A DNA stretch of 64,000 nt, taken from positions 186,001 to 250,000 of the forward strand of contig CANMXJ010000001.1 of assembly GCA_947501805.1 (NCBI GenBank), given 5' to 3'. Both the position numbers and the translations under genes were made by a program. Position 1 is the first letter of the stretch. Every line of letters starts with the position of its first letter. This DNA comes from an uncultured Sulfitobacter sp. Lineage in GTDB: Bacteria; Pseudomonadota; Alphaproteobacteria; Rhodobacterales; Rhodobacteraceae. Below the pieces are notes generated by a model that worked only from the letters and a program-made list of their open reading frames with translations, was not told the DNA's origin and searched no databases. Below are positions 17,788 to 25,908 of the stretch, piece by piece.

Positions 17788-18726
17788 GTGCCTCTTTACA
17801 ACGGCATCGGCTATCGTTGGACAGGGTACAACATTCCCTCCACCCCGGCTCTCAATATCACGATCAGCGATGATGATGGTGTTATGGACTGGTTTGGCGC
17901 AAACGACACCAACCAGTTGGTTACCACGTCCGATGGCAATCACACCAACGCGCAGGTGAACGGCGGATCAATCCTGAATGTGCGGATGGATTTTGACAAT
18001 GACGGCATTCAGGACGCCGTTGAATCAGTCGCGTTCTTTCAGGTTTCGGGTCAATGGTATTGGTTTCCCTTGCCCGGCTCCTCATTTGAAACCGGCGACA
18101 CACTGCTTGGCAACGCGGGGGGCTGGGTCGACAGTGGCGTTGGTTGGGATTACGCAGATGTCACCTGCTTTGGCGCAGGCACATTGATCGACACGCCGAA
18201 GGGCCAACGCCGTATCGACGATCTGAGCGAAGGCGATCTGATTTGTACCCATAACGCAGGTACGCAAGCGATTGAATGGATTGGCAAAAGTACCGTAAAG
18301 GCAAACGCGGACCTCGCCCCGGTCATTATTTCCAAAGGCGCACTTGGCAACACCCGTGACATTGTCCTCTCACCCAACCATGCCGTCTTGATACAGGACT
18401 GGCGCGCCGAGATGTTCATAGGAACAGATGCCGCACTGATCCGTGCCAAAGACCTTGTGAACGGTGACACGATCTACCGTCGCAGGCAGCCGGAAATCAC
18501 TTATCTGCACGTGTTGCTCAGAGGCCATCATATCGTCAAAACCAGCGGATTGCTGAGCGAAAGCTTCTATCCCGGCCCCGAAGCTCTGAAAGCCCTCTCG
18601 CCCGCCGCACGCTGCGAAATTATCCGGCGTTTTCCTGCACTTTGCATTGATGCCGACAGCTATGGCCCGCAAGCCTTTGTCACTGCAACGGCATATGAAG
18701 CCGCCTGTTTACCTGCCTTGGCATGA
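17788..18726 (+). CDS. Hint-domain protein 2
   Basis: Paralogue of the preceding protein, 312 residues. Its N-terminus MPLYNGIGYRW resembles MPVHYGYTN of Hint protein 1, supporting the GTG start at 17788. The N-terminal domain has MDFDNDGIQDAVES (about 67-80), a DxDxDG calcium-binding-like motif. The Hint domain begins at Cys127 in VTCFGAGTLI, with SPNHAVLI, YLHVLLRGHHIV and SESFYPGPE. There is no signal peptide. It ends two bases before the convergent DUF815 gene. The open frame just upstream raises the possibility that this copy has a disturbed start; the rest of the coding sequence is intact. Confidence 0.8.
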   Translation: MPLYNGIGYRWTGYNIPSTPALNITISDDDGVMDWFGANDTNQLVTTSDGNHTNAQVNGGSILNVRMDFDNDGIQDAVESVAFFQVSGQWYWFPLPGSSFETGDTLLGNAGGWVDSGVGWDYADVTCFGAGTLIDTPKGQRRIDDLSEGDLICTHNAGTQAIEWIGKSTVKANADLAPVIISKGALGNTRDIVLSPNHAVLIQDWRAEMFIGTDAALIRAKDLVNGDTIYRRRQPEITYLHVLLRGHHIVKTSGLLSESFYPGPEALKALSPAARCEIIRRFPALCIDADSYGPQAFVTATAYEAACLPALA

Positions 18727-18728
18727 CG

Positions 18729-19580
18729 TTAAGCGCCCAGCGTCACACCTTTGCGACCAGCCAGATCAACAAAATATTGCCACGCCACACGCCCTGAACG
18801 CGACCCGCGTGTAGCCTGCCACTCGATCGCTTCCGCGCGCAACACATCATCTTCGACTGCGACGTCATATGCATCACAATAGCCACGGATCATCGCCAGA
18901 TATTGATCCTGATCGCAGGGATGAAACCCCAGCCACAGACCAAAACGATCCGACAGAGACACCTTTTCCTCAACGGCTTCGGCCGGATTGATCGCTGATC
19001 CACGCTCGTTTTCGATCATATCGCGTGGCATCAAATGGCGCCGGTTTGACGTGGCATAAAGCACAACATTCTCCGGTCGTCCCTCGATCCCGCCATCCAG
19101 TACCGCTTTGAGTGACTTGTAATGCGCATCATCATGACCAAAGCTGAGGTCATCACAAAATAGGATAAACCGCTGCTTTGCCCCACGCAGCAGGTTCAGC
19201 AAACGCCCCACCGATGGCAAATCCTCGCGCTGCAATTCTACGATGCGCAACGCCTCATGTGATGCATGAACATCAGCATGGATCGCTTTGACCAAGCTGG
19301 ATTTCCCCATGCCTCGCGCGCCCCACAAGAGCGCGTTATTCGCAGGCAACCCGGCGGCAAACTGACGCGTGTTCTGCAACAAGGTATCACGCGAACGATC
19401 CACACCTACCAACAGCCCCAGATCAACCCGCGACACATTCGCCACCGCTTCCAGACGGTCCGGCTGCGTGTGCCACACAAAGGCGGAGGCTTCGTTAAAG
19501 TCGGGCGACGCAAGCGGTGCCGGAGCCATCCGCTCAAGCGCCGCTGCGATCCGGTCCATCGGGTCGTCAATCATTGGCAT
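18729..19580 (-). CDS. DUF815 family ATPase
   Basis: Cytoplasmic P-loop AAA-type ATPase of 283 residues. The Walker A is GARGMGKSS with Lys93, the Walker B is LFCDDLSF near 142, and the sensor-like VVLYATSNRRHL follows. The family is widespread but its substrate is not established. It lies seven bases after tatC on the same strand and is probably cotranscribed with tatABC; I recall the same association in other Rhodobacteraceae. An internal ATG three codons in (MIDDPMDR) is an alternative start. Its end nearly touches the convergent Hint 2 gene. Confidence 0.87.
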   Translation of the reverse strand: MPMIDDPMDRIAAALERMAPAPLASPDFNEASAFVWHTQPDRLEAVANVSRVDLGLLVGVDRSRDTLLQNTRQFAAGLPANNALLWGARGMGKSSLVKAIHADVHASHEALRIVELQREDLPSVGRLLNLLRGAKQRFILFCDDLSFGHDDAHYKSLKAVLDGGIEGRPENVVLYATSNRRHLMPRDMIENERGSAINPAEAVEEKVSLSDRFGLWLGFHPCDQDQYLAMIRGYCDAYDVAVEDDVLRAEAIEWQATRGSRSGRVAWQYFVDLAGRKGVTLGA

Positions 19581-19587
19581 AGAACTA

Positions 19588-20463
19588 TCACTTCAGATTG
19601 TCGTCGGGTTCATCATCCGCCAATAGGGCGTCTTCGTCGTCGTAATACCCTTCGGCACGCAACTTGGCTTCGCGCACTTTCTCGACCCGCTTCACCAGCT
19701 GAATGGAGATTTCGTACAATCCGTACACCACCACAAACAGGATGGCCTGCGTGATGACATCAGGTGGCGTGACCAACGCGGCCAACACCAGAATCGCAAC
19801 AACCGCATATTTGCGCACGTTGGCCAGACCTTCGGAGCTAACCAACCCTGCCTTGCCCATCAGAGTCAGCAAGACAGGCAGCTGGAAACACAGCCCGAAT
19901 GCCACAATGAACTTGATCGTCAGGCTCAAATACTCCTGTGCGGACCCCTGAAACGCGATCCCTGCAACACCGCTTGCCACTTCCTCGGCACCGTCCCCTG
20001 TCAGAGATCCCTGCTGGAACCCGAGGAAGAAATCAAACGCCAGCGGTGTGACCACATAAAAGGCAAAAGACGCCCCGATAAAGAACATCACGGGCGAAGC
20101 GATCAGGAACGGTAAAAACGCACCCTTTTCGTTCTTGTATAGCCCCGGCGCCACAAACCGCCACATCTGGTAGCTGATGTAGGGAAAGCCGAGAACCAGC
20201 CCCCCCAACAACGAGATCGAGATCGCAACAAAGAAACCTTCCTGCAGCTTGATCAGGATCAGCCCGCAATCCTCTTGTCCGCGCTCTGCCATGGCAGAAC
20301 ACAGAGGGTTGGTCAGAAAGTTAAATATCGGATTCCAAACGGTAAAACAGATGATCATCCCGATGATAAAGGCTATCACCGAATGGATCAGCCGCGTGCG
20401 CAGCTCTGCCAGATGCTCGATCAGTGGCGCTGCACTGTCGTCAATTTCGTCCGTCGCGCTCAT
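19588..20463 (-). CDS. tatC: Twin-arginine translocase subunit TatC
   Basis: Polytopic core of the Tat exporter, which moves folded proteins carrying twin-arginine signals. The 291 residues begin with the conserved cytoplasmic HLAELRTRL, and [16 protein letters not shown] is the second family block. Six hydrophobic helices are apparent. An insertion with [11 protein letters not shown] lies in a periplasmic loop, and the C-terminus is acidic ([14 protein letters not shown]). The start overlaps the tatB stop by four bases, so the subunits are translationally coupled. Confidence 0.96.
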   Translation of the reverse strand: MSATDEIDDSAAPLIEHLAELRTRLIHSVIAFIIGMIICFTVWNPIFNFLTNPLCSAMAERGQEDCGLILIKLQEGFFVAISISLLGGLVLGFPYISYQMWRFVAPGLYKNEKGAFLPFLIASPVMFFIGASFAFYVVTPLAFDFFLGFQQGSLTGDGAEEVASGVAGIAFQGSAQEYLSLTIKFIVAFGLCFQLPVLLTLMGKAGLVSSEGLANVRKYAVVAILVLAALVTPPDVITQAILFVVVYGLYEISIQLVKRVEKVREAKLRAEGYYDDEDALLADDEPDDNLK

Positions 20464-21050
20464 GTGCTACTCTTCTTGGCCGCAGCCGTTTTTGCTGGCG
20501 TTTTCTTGGCCGGCGCTTTTTTGGCAGGTGCCTTTTTGGCCGCAGCCTTTTTTGCCGGTGCTTTCTTTGCAGCTGCGGTCTTTGCCGGTGCGGTTTTTGC
20601 GGGTGCCGACGCAGCCGCCGCTTCTAGCTCTTCCGCTTTTGCGATGGCTTCGTTGGCTTCGCGCAATTTGCGATCCGCCGCCGCCCGCGCCGTGCCTGCC
20701 TGAATTTTCTTGACGTCCTCTGCCCGCTTCGCAGCCAGCTTTCCCGTTTCGCTGTTGGGATCAAGGTCAAGGTCGGTCAGCGATTTTGTCGCCGACTTCA
20801 CCCCGTCCATCGCGGTCCCCACAGGATTCGTTGCCGCCTTCAGGGACTTGTTGATCGAAGATGACATCTCGCGCATGCCGCTGTCATCCGCGGCATCATT
20901 CATCGCACTGGAAAACTCGCGTGCCATGCCTTTGGCCTTGCCCACAAACTGCCCCACACGGCGGAACAGGATTGGCAAATCCTTGGGCCCGACAACAATC
21001 AGGGCCACAATGCCAATGACCAGAAGCTCGGTCCAGCCCAGATCGAACAT
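20460..21050 (-). CDS. tatB: Twin-arginine translocase subunit TatB with long Lys/Ala-rich tail
   Basis: Tat receptor subunit, 196 residues. The N-terminus [22 protein letters not shown] and the following amphipathic helix [13 protein letters not shown] are diagnostic. After a middle region comes a tail of about 55 residues built from [10 protein letters not shown] units, like histone-H1-like proteins. Such low-complexity tails occur in GC-rich alphaproteobacterial TatB proteins and may bind acidic surfaces; the role is unknown. Overlaps tatC; tatA lies three bases upstream. Confidence 0.95.
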   Translation of the reverse strand: MFDLGWTELLVIGIVALIVVGPKDLPILFRRVGQFVGKAKGMAREFSSAMNDAADDSGMREMSSSINKSLKAATNPVGTAMDGVKSATKSLTDLDLDPNSETGKLAAKRAEDVKKIQAGTARAAADRKLREANEAIAKAEELEAAAASAPAKTAPAKTAAAKKAPAKKAAAKKAPAKKAPAKKTPAKTAAAKKSST

Positions 21051-21053
21051 CGT

Positions 21054-21275
21054 TTAGACCTTGTCTTTGGTCGTGTCGCTGTCGGCTACGATCTCACTTT
21101 CGACAGTGTCTTTATCGTCAGCCAGTTCTTTTTCACCTTCGTTGATGCCCTTCTTGAAGGACGTGATGCCTTTTCCGACCTCACCCATCAGGCTGGAAAT
21201 CTTGCCGCGCCCGAACAGCACCAGCACAACAACCGCGATCAGCAGCAGGCCCGGCAAACCAATATTGTTCAACAT
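21054..21275 (-). CDS. tatA: Twin-arginine translocase subunit TatA
   Basis: Pore-forming Tat subunit of 73 residues. The start is the ATG at 21275 (MLNNIGLPG), with the helix [17 protein letters not shown] and the amphipathic [17 protein letters not shown] typical of TatA. The longer open frame upstream has no membrane logic and enters the intergenic region. The acidic tail ([15 protein letters not shown]) is common. First gene of the tatABC-DUF815 run; 223 bases separate it from the divergent monooxygenase-like gene. Confidence 0.95.
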   Translation of the reverse strand: MLNNIGLPGLLLIAVVVLVLFGRGKISSLMGEVGKGITSFKKGINEGEKELADDKDTVESEIVADSDTTKDKV

Positions 21276-21431
21276 GTCGTTTCTCCCAAACCGGCGCAGG
21301 GATTCGTGTTGCGCCTCATCATTCAATTTCTCCCCTGTTCTACGCAGGCCTCCCCGCAAGGCAAAGCGACAAAGCCAGTCTGCGGCAGTGATAAAGCCGC
21401 AAACACACCTATTTTCGCCCCTTGCCGCACT

Positions 21432-21455
21432 CAACTGACAGGTTTATGTCAGTTG
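21432..21455. promoter_or_regulatory. Candidate operator for the WYL regulator
   Basis: CAACTGACA and TGTCAGTTG form a perfect 9-bp inverted repeat around a six-base centre, 44 bases before the start of the small monooxygenase-like gene that leads the WYL-regulator operon. The symmetry and position suit a dimeric regulator binding site, possibly for autoregulation. Binding is inferred. Confidence 0.5.
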
Positions 21456-21498
21456 GGGTGTCCTAAGCGGGTCTCACACATGATCAAAGGAGTATCTC

Positions 21499-21813
21499 AT
21501 GTCCAAGACCCGAACCGACGTTGCCGAAATCGTAACCTTTCGCCTGACCACCGGCAGTGACGCTGCCGCATTTGTCCTTGCCGCCCGCGCGCTCGAACCG
21601 ATGTTGCAGGCCACCGGCAATGTCACCGGCCGCACCTTGTCCTGTGACGACACAGGCACCTGGACCGATCATATAACATGGACCTCGATGGAGGCTGCAA
21701 AGAATACCGCCGAAATGATGATGGCTGATCCTGCCGCGGCTCCCATGATGCAGATGATTGATCCGGATCATGTCCAGATGCGCCATGCACAGGTCCATTA
21801 CCAACAGGAGTAA
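21499..21813 (+). CDS. Small ABM-like (dimeric alpha/beta-barrel) hypothetical protein
   Basis: A 104-residue soluble protein beginning MSKTRTDVAEIVTFRL. The pattern (beta strand EIVTFRL, helix AFVLAARALEP, then WTDHITWTSMEAAKNTAEMM) resembles the antibiotic-biosynthesis-monooxygenase or Dabb-like fold, and no catalytic residues are obvious. A strong AAGGAG site precedes the ATG. The WYL regulator starts two bases after its stop, so they form an operon; such small barrels often sit next to YafY-type regulators, suggesting a ligand or stress link that I cannot specify. Confidence 0.65.
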   Translation: MSKTRTDVAEIVTFRLTTGSDAAAFVLAARALEPMLQATGNVTGRTLSCDDTGTWTDHITWTSMEAAKNTAEMMMADPAAAPMMQMIDPDHVQMRHAQVHYQQE

Positions 21814-21814
21814 T

Positions 21815-22480
21815 ATGCGCCGAAGCGACCGCCTTTTTGACATCATCCAGATCCTGCGCGACGGTAAACTGCACCGCGCGCAGGACATGGCCGCGCAGTT
21901 GGAGGTTTCGACCCGCACAATCTACCGCGATATGGATACACTTGCGGCCTCCGGCGTCCCAGTCGAGGGCGAACGCGGTGTTGGATACATGATCACCGAA
22001 GCAATCAGCCTGCCGCCTTTGACGCTGACGGTGGCCGAGCTTGAGGCGCTTAATCTGGGGCTGGCGATTGTCGGCCAAGCCGCTGATGACGCATTGAAAA
22101 TTGCGGCTGACACGCTCGCAGACAAGATCGACGCCGTTCTACCCGCCCGCACAATTGCCGAAGCGGAAGCATGGAAGTTCGCCGTCTACCCCTTTGCAGA
22201 TCCGACTCGCAACCTGACCCATATGCCCCTGCTGCGCTCTGCGATCAAAGCCCGCCAGAAAGTACGTCTGACCTACACCTCCCGCGACGGGAACGTCACC
22301 AGCCGCACAATCCGACCGCTGCACATGGAATATTGGGGCCGTGTCTGGACCCTGACAGCGTGGTGCGAACTGCGCGCCGCGTTCCGCGTCTTTCGCCTTG
22401 ATCTGATTGAAAGCACAGAAGCCCTGCCCGATCTTTTTGTTGATGAAGCAGGCAAGACGCTGTCGGATTATGTGCCTTGA
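21815..22480 (+). CDS. YafY-type HTH/WYL-domain transcriptional regulator
   Basis: DNA-binding regulator of 221 residues. The N-terminal helix-turn-helix, MRRSDRLFDIIQIL through STRTIYRDMDTLAASG, is of the DeoR/HTH_11 type, and the C-terminal half is a WYL domain around 140-190 (RLTYTSRDGN..RPLHMEYWGRVWTLTAWCE), a ligand-sensing fold. The ATG at 21815 follows AGGAG; the earlier frame start at 21758 lies inside the upstream gene. The ligand and targets are unknown; the inverted repeat at 21432 is a candidate binding site. Confidence 0.88.
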   Translation: MRRSDRLFDIIQILRDGKLHRAQDMAAQLEVSTRTIYRDMDTLAASGVPVEGERGVGYMITEAISLPPLTLTVAELEALNLGLAIVGQAADDALKIAADTLADKIDAVLPARTIAEAEAWKFAVYPFADPTRNLTHMPLLRSAIKARQKVRLTYTSRDGNVTSRTIRPLHMEYWGRVWTLTAWCELRAAFRVFRLDLIESTEALPDLFVDEAGKTLSDYVP

Positions 22481-22511
22481 TAGAGGACAGCGCGGGTCGC
22501 AGGGATGGGTC

Positions 22512-22541
22512 GGGGCTCTGCCCCATCGGCCAAGGGCCGAT
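22512..22541. terminator. Double hairpin between convergent WYL and Lin0512 genes
   Basis: Two neighbouring stems: GGGGC/GCCCC around TCT (22512-22524) and ATCGGCC/GGCCGAT around AAG (22525-22541). They lie between converging genes and could terminate either direction. There is no T run. The GC-rich double-stem layout differs in sequence from the 42-base repeat found elsewhere in the window. Confidence 0.45.
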
Positions 22542-22584
22542 CCCCCGCGAGATATAAGGCCAAAAAGAGAAGAAAGGCCCGCAC

Positions 22585-22953
22585 TTAGCCTTTGAGTTTC
22601 CACCCGTCCTGGGGCGGCAAGAACGCCTCAACGCTTGCCTGCGCAATCACAATGGTATCTCCACCCGTCGGCACGTTCAGTCCACCGTGCACGGCTTTCA
22701 CCTCTGCCTGCCCACGTGGCAGTTTCGATCTCAGCACGTCAAGATCCAGCTTGTCAGGTTCCTGCACGCCAACCGTCACCTCAACCCGCATCTGGTCATG
22801 GGTGAGCCCCGTCACCCCAAACAATGGCAGCGATGAATGGCGAAACGCGTCTTCAATCGCGCGTGCGGCGGCTTTGGTGTAATCCATACCGTGCAGGTCA
22901 TTGCCCATGCCCATTTCAATAATCACGCGGTGCATATTGCTCAAATCATCCAT
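22585..22953 (-). CDS. Lin0512 family protein, copy B
   Basis: A 122-residue soluble protein of the uncharacterised Lin0512 family (name from Listeria). Family marks are IIEMGMGNDLHGMDYTKAAARAIEDA, the central VEVTVGVQEPDKLD and the Gly-rich NVPTGGDTIVIAQASVEA. I take the ATG at 22953, which has GGAG seven bases upstream and lies eight bases inside the end of the preceding paralogue; the frame extends back to 22971 without a better start. It is a tandem paralogue of the gene before it, suggesting a heteromer. Function unknown. Confidence 0.8.
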   Translation of the reverse strand: MDDLSNMHRVIIEMGMGNDLHGMDYTKAAARAIEDAFRHSSLPLFGVTGLTHDQMRVEVTVGVQEPDKLDLDVLRSKLPRGQAEVKAVHGGLNVPTGGDTIVIAQASVEAFLPPQDGWKLKG

Positions 22954-23308
22954 TGACCCGCTCCATGTCAAAGCCTACCGACAGCGCGACATTGGCCATC
23001 ACCGTGGGATAGCCACCGCCTTCCTGTCCTACGGGGCGCGGCACGTCCAAACCACCTTTTATGACATTCACCGTCACGTTCCCATATGGAAAGACCGCTT
23101 TCAAAACAGCGACATCTACCGCATCAGGTTGCTGCACCCCCACATCCAGCGTGATCATCATATCCGTCTTATCAAAGCCAAACAGCTCCGCCAGATTGAT
23201 CGAATTGTGCCACAACGCATCACGCACCGCACGTTCCGCCGCCTGGGTATAATCACCACGGCGCAAAGATGATCCCATGCCGAATTCCACCAATAACGTC
23301 TCAGCCAT
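22946..23308 (-). CDS. Lin0512 family protein, copy A
   Basis: A 120-residue paralogue of the following gene, with the same architecture: LLVEFGMGSSLRRGDYTQAAERAVRDA, MITLDVGVQQPDAVD and the C-terminal YPTVMANVALSVGF. No signal peptide or catalytic motif is recognisable. The two copies overlap by eight bases. The ABC ATPase gene ends nine bases upstream, so all three may be one transcript; that hints at, but does not show, a shared metabolic role. Confidence 0.8.
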   Translation of the reverse strand: MAETLLVEFGMGSSLRRGDYTQAAERAVRDALWHNSINLAELFGFDKTDMMITLDVGVQQPDAVDVAVLKAVFPYGNVTVNVIKGGLDVPRPVGQEGGGYPTVMANVALSVGFDMERVNG

Positions 23309-23317
23309 TTCGCACCT

Positions 23318-24424
23318 CTAACTGACAGGAAAAACAAAACACCGATCCCGCGGGATCGTCAGCCACATCACCGCACCGGGTTGCGGCAGGAACACATTTG
23401 GCACCGTGGCCCTCACCATTGACCCGTCATGATCCATCGCAAACTCAATCAGACTTTCCGAGCCCATGAAGCGCGCGCGTTTGACCACAGCGCGCGCAGG
23501 CGTGCCGTCCTTTGCAGTCGGGTTCGGCCCCTTGCCCGCGCGGTCAAAATCAATCCGTACATGTTGCGGGCGAAATACAATCTGCACCCGCGTGCCATCA
23601 GCCACACCCGGAGACAGGAACCGTCCAAAAACCGTCTGCGCCAAGGCACCTTGCACTGTGGCCTCGACCACATTCGCATCACTGAAAAACGCTACCGAGG
23701 CGCGATCAATCGGGCGGGTATAAACGTTGTAAGGCGCGCCCTGCTGCACAATTCGCCCATCGCGCATCAACGCTATTTCATCGGCCATGCGCATCGCTTC
23801 ATCCGGCTCATGTGTCACCAGCAAAACGGCGGTGTCTTCTTCTTTGAGGATGCTCAGGGTCTCGTCGCGGATGCCGTCACGCAACCGGTTGTCCAGTCCC
23901 GAGAACGGCTCGTCCATCAGCATGATCCGCGGCCGCGGTGCCAAAGCACGGGCAAGAGCAACCCGCTGCTGTTCACCACCGGAAAGCTGATGCGGATAGC
24001 CGTCAATAAAGCGCAGAAGGTCCACCCGCGCCAGTAATTCCTCGACACGCACCCGTTTCTCGGCCTTGGTTCCCTTCAGGCCAAACCCCACGTTATCCGC
24101 AACCGAAAGATGCGGAAACAGCGCGAAATCCTGAAACATCAATCCGATCTCGCGCCGCTCCGGCGGGATACGAAACACCGTATCGCAGATCAGATTACCA
24201 TCCACATGAATGGTACCGCTGTCTTGCATCTCGACCCCTGCGATCATCCGCAAGGTGGTCGACTTGCCACAGCCCGATGGCCCCAACAAACAGGTCACCT
24301 GCCCCGGCATGATCTGCAGGGACACACCATCCACCACCGCGCGTCCCCCAAAGGAGCGGCGCAGGTCCTTAATCTCAAGTCGTGGTATGAGCCTTGGGAT
24401 GTGATGGGGTTTTGAAACTTGCAT
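23318..24424 (-). CDS. ABC transporter ATP-binding protein, FbpC/PotA-like
   Basis: Importer-type ATPase of 368 residues. Walker A is GPSGCGKST, the signature LSGGEQQRVA, Walker B IMLMDEP, and the H-loop VTHEPDEA. A C-terminal TOBE-type region follows (about 270-365, including VFRPQHVRIDF). The length and TOBE domain fit iron(III), spermidine or sugar importers; the closest feel is FbpC. No permease or binding protein is adjacent, so it is an orphan ATPase or serves a distant system. The ATG at 24424 starts a short leader, MQVSKPHH, whose first residues are uncertain. Confidence 0.88.
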   Translation of the reverse strand: MQVSKPHHIPRLIPRLEIKDLRRSFGGRAVVDGVSLQIMPGQVTCLLGPSGCGKSTTLRMIAGVEMQDSGTIHVDGNLICDTVFRIPPERREIGLMFQDFALFPHLSVADNVGFGLKGTKAEKRVRVEELLARVDLLRFIDGYPHQLSGGEQQRVALARALAPRPRIMLMDEPFSGLDNRLRDGIRDETLSILKEEDTAVLLVTHEPDEAMRMADEIALMRDGRIVQQGAPYNVYTRPIDRASVAFFSDANVVEATVQGALAQTVFGRFLSPGVADGTRVQIVFRPQHVRIDFDRAGKGPNPTAKDGTPARAVVKRARFMGSESLIEFAMDHDGSMVRATVPNVFLPQPGAVMWLTIPRDRCFVFPVS

Positions 24425-24457
24425 GGATATCCGATAGATTTACTCGGAATGCAGCTA

Positions 24458-25816
24458 TCAGCCCCGCTGCATGCCCGCAAGCACTCCGGTAAATCCGGCA
24501 ACCACAACGCAGATACAAATCACCAGCAATTGTTCGTATTTGTGTCCTTCCGGCAGGATCGCCGCGACCATCGGCCAGCTGCGCGCAAAATAAGCAAACG
24601 CCCCGATCATCGCCGCCCCAAAAGCCACCAGATAGCCCCACAGCGCCACTTCGCGGCCCATCACCAGCCCGACAATCAGCACCGGCGTCAGGAACATCGA
24701 CGCCGTGCCAGATACCGCCACCGCGTCAAACAATGTGGCATTGCCCCAAAGCGTCAGAACCGTTCCAGCGCCCATAAAGGCCACCATTACCAAGCGCCCG
24801 CCATTCAACGTGCGCGGGGCTAGTTTCAACTCCTCCACCACCAACCGAGACGCAGAGGCCAATGCGGAATCCAGCGTACTCAGCGCCGAGACCAGCAACG
24901 ACACCATCAAGGCCACAAAGACCCACTGCGGGAACATCGCCGACCACGTGCCAATCAACTCCTCCTCATAGGCCGCGCCCTGCAAGCTGGCCTGAATGCC
25001 GAAAAAACCGAAGCCGATGATGCACAATGTAGATATCCAGAACGCATGCAGGAAAGATTTCGACGTGGTCGCCTCATCCGCAATAAACCCGCGATCCATC
25101 ATCACAGGATCGTGCGCAGGATAGGAAAACACCTGCAACAACGCCACGGCCAGTAGAACCCAACCGTTATACGCACCCGCTGTCCCCTGCGCCGTGACAA
25201 CAGCAGCAAGATCGAAATCTGCCCCCGTGACCAGCGCGACGAAGGCCACACCAAAGACCGCCAAGAACACAACCATCTGCACCACATCCGTGCGCAAGGC
25301 CGCGCTCAGACCACCCCACGTCGAATAGGCCAAACCAAGAACCGCCACGATCAGGATCGCGCCTGTCCCGCTGCCCGCCAACACAGCGTTGAAGATCAAC
25401 CCGACCACCAGCAGATTGGCAAAAACCTCGGACAGCAGCCGCAGCGCGATCACCAGATTGTAACAGCCGTTGCCGACACCCCCGAAACGCGTACCCAGCC
25501 AGTCCTGCATGGAGCATGCACCCTGCCTGCGCAGCCGCGCCACGATGAAACCACCCGTCAGAAACGAGCCATAGTAGGCCGCATAGGCCAGCGTGCCCGC
25601 AATCCCGTAATAATACCCCAGTATCGCGGCATTCATCAGCGAACGCGCAAAAATCCACGTGGTGACCTGGCTTAGCACCAACACCCAAAGTCCGGGTACC
25701 TGCCCCGTCGCACCCAACCCGCCAAAGAAGCCGTCAACCGACGCGCGCCGCGGTGCGGCCAGCAGACTTGCAACAATAACTGCCCCGAAGAGCACAATCA
25801 GAACAGTAGTTTGCAT
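24458..25816 (-). CDS. Sodium/solute symporter family (SSS) transporter
   Basis: Inner-membrane secondary transporter of 452 residues with roughly a dozen hydrophobic helices, including the SSS-like block DWLGTRFGGVGNGCYNLVIA and the later SLLVSALSTLDSALASASR. Sodium-coupled uptake of a small organic solute is expected. The substrate is not readable; proline, pantothenate and acetate carriers all belong to this family. The ABC ATPase gene follows 33 bases later on the same strand. No sensor-kinase fusion is present. Confidence 0.88.
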   Translation of the reverse strand: MQTTVLIVLFGAVIVASLLAAPRRASVDGFFGGLGATGQVPGLWVLVLSQVTTWIFARSLMNAAILGYYYGIAGTLAYAAYYGSFLTGGFIVARLRRQGACSMQDWLGTRFGGVGNGCYNLVIALRLLSEVFANLLVVGLIFNAVLAGSGTGAILIVAVLGLAYSTWGGLSAALRTDVVQMVVFLAVFGVAFVALVTGADFDLAAVVTAQGTAGAYNGWVLLAVALLQVFSYPAHDPVMMDRGFIADEATTSKSFLHAFWISTLCIIGFGFFGIQASLQGAAYEEELIGTWSAMFPQWVFVALMVSLLVSALSTLDSALASASRLVVEELKLAPRTLNGGRLVMVAFMGAGTVLTLWGNATLFDAVAVSGTASMFLTPVLIVGLVMGREVALWGYLVAFGAAMIGAFAYFARSWPMVAAILPEGHKYEQLLVICICVVVAGFTGVLAGMQRG

Positions 25817-25908
25817 GAAAACGCGGCCTTTTGATCAATCTGAAAACCGCCATAAGACAGACCGCGCCGTCGCGCCACGCCCCTCATGGCAATGTCCCGA
25901 AAACGTGA

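Noticed and set aside
20460..20630. Short A/G/C-rich tandem pattern that resembles a DNA repeat
   Set aside because: It encodes the Ala/Lys/Pro tail of TatB; the repetition is coding low complexity, not a separate element.
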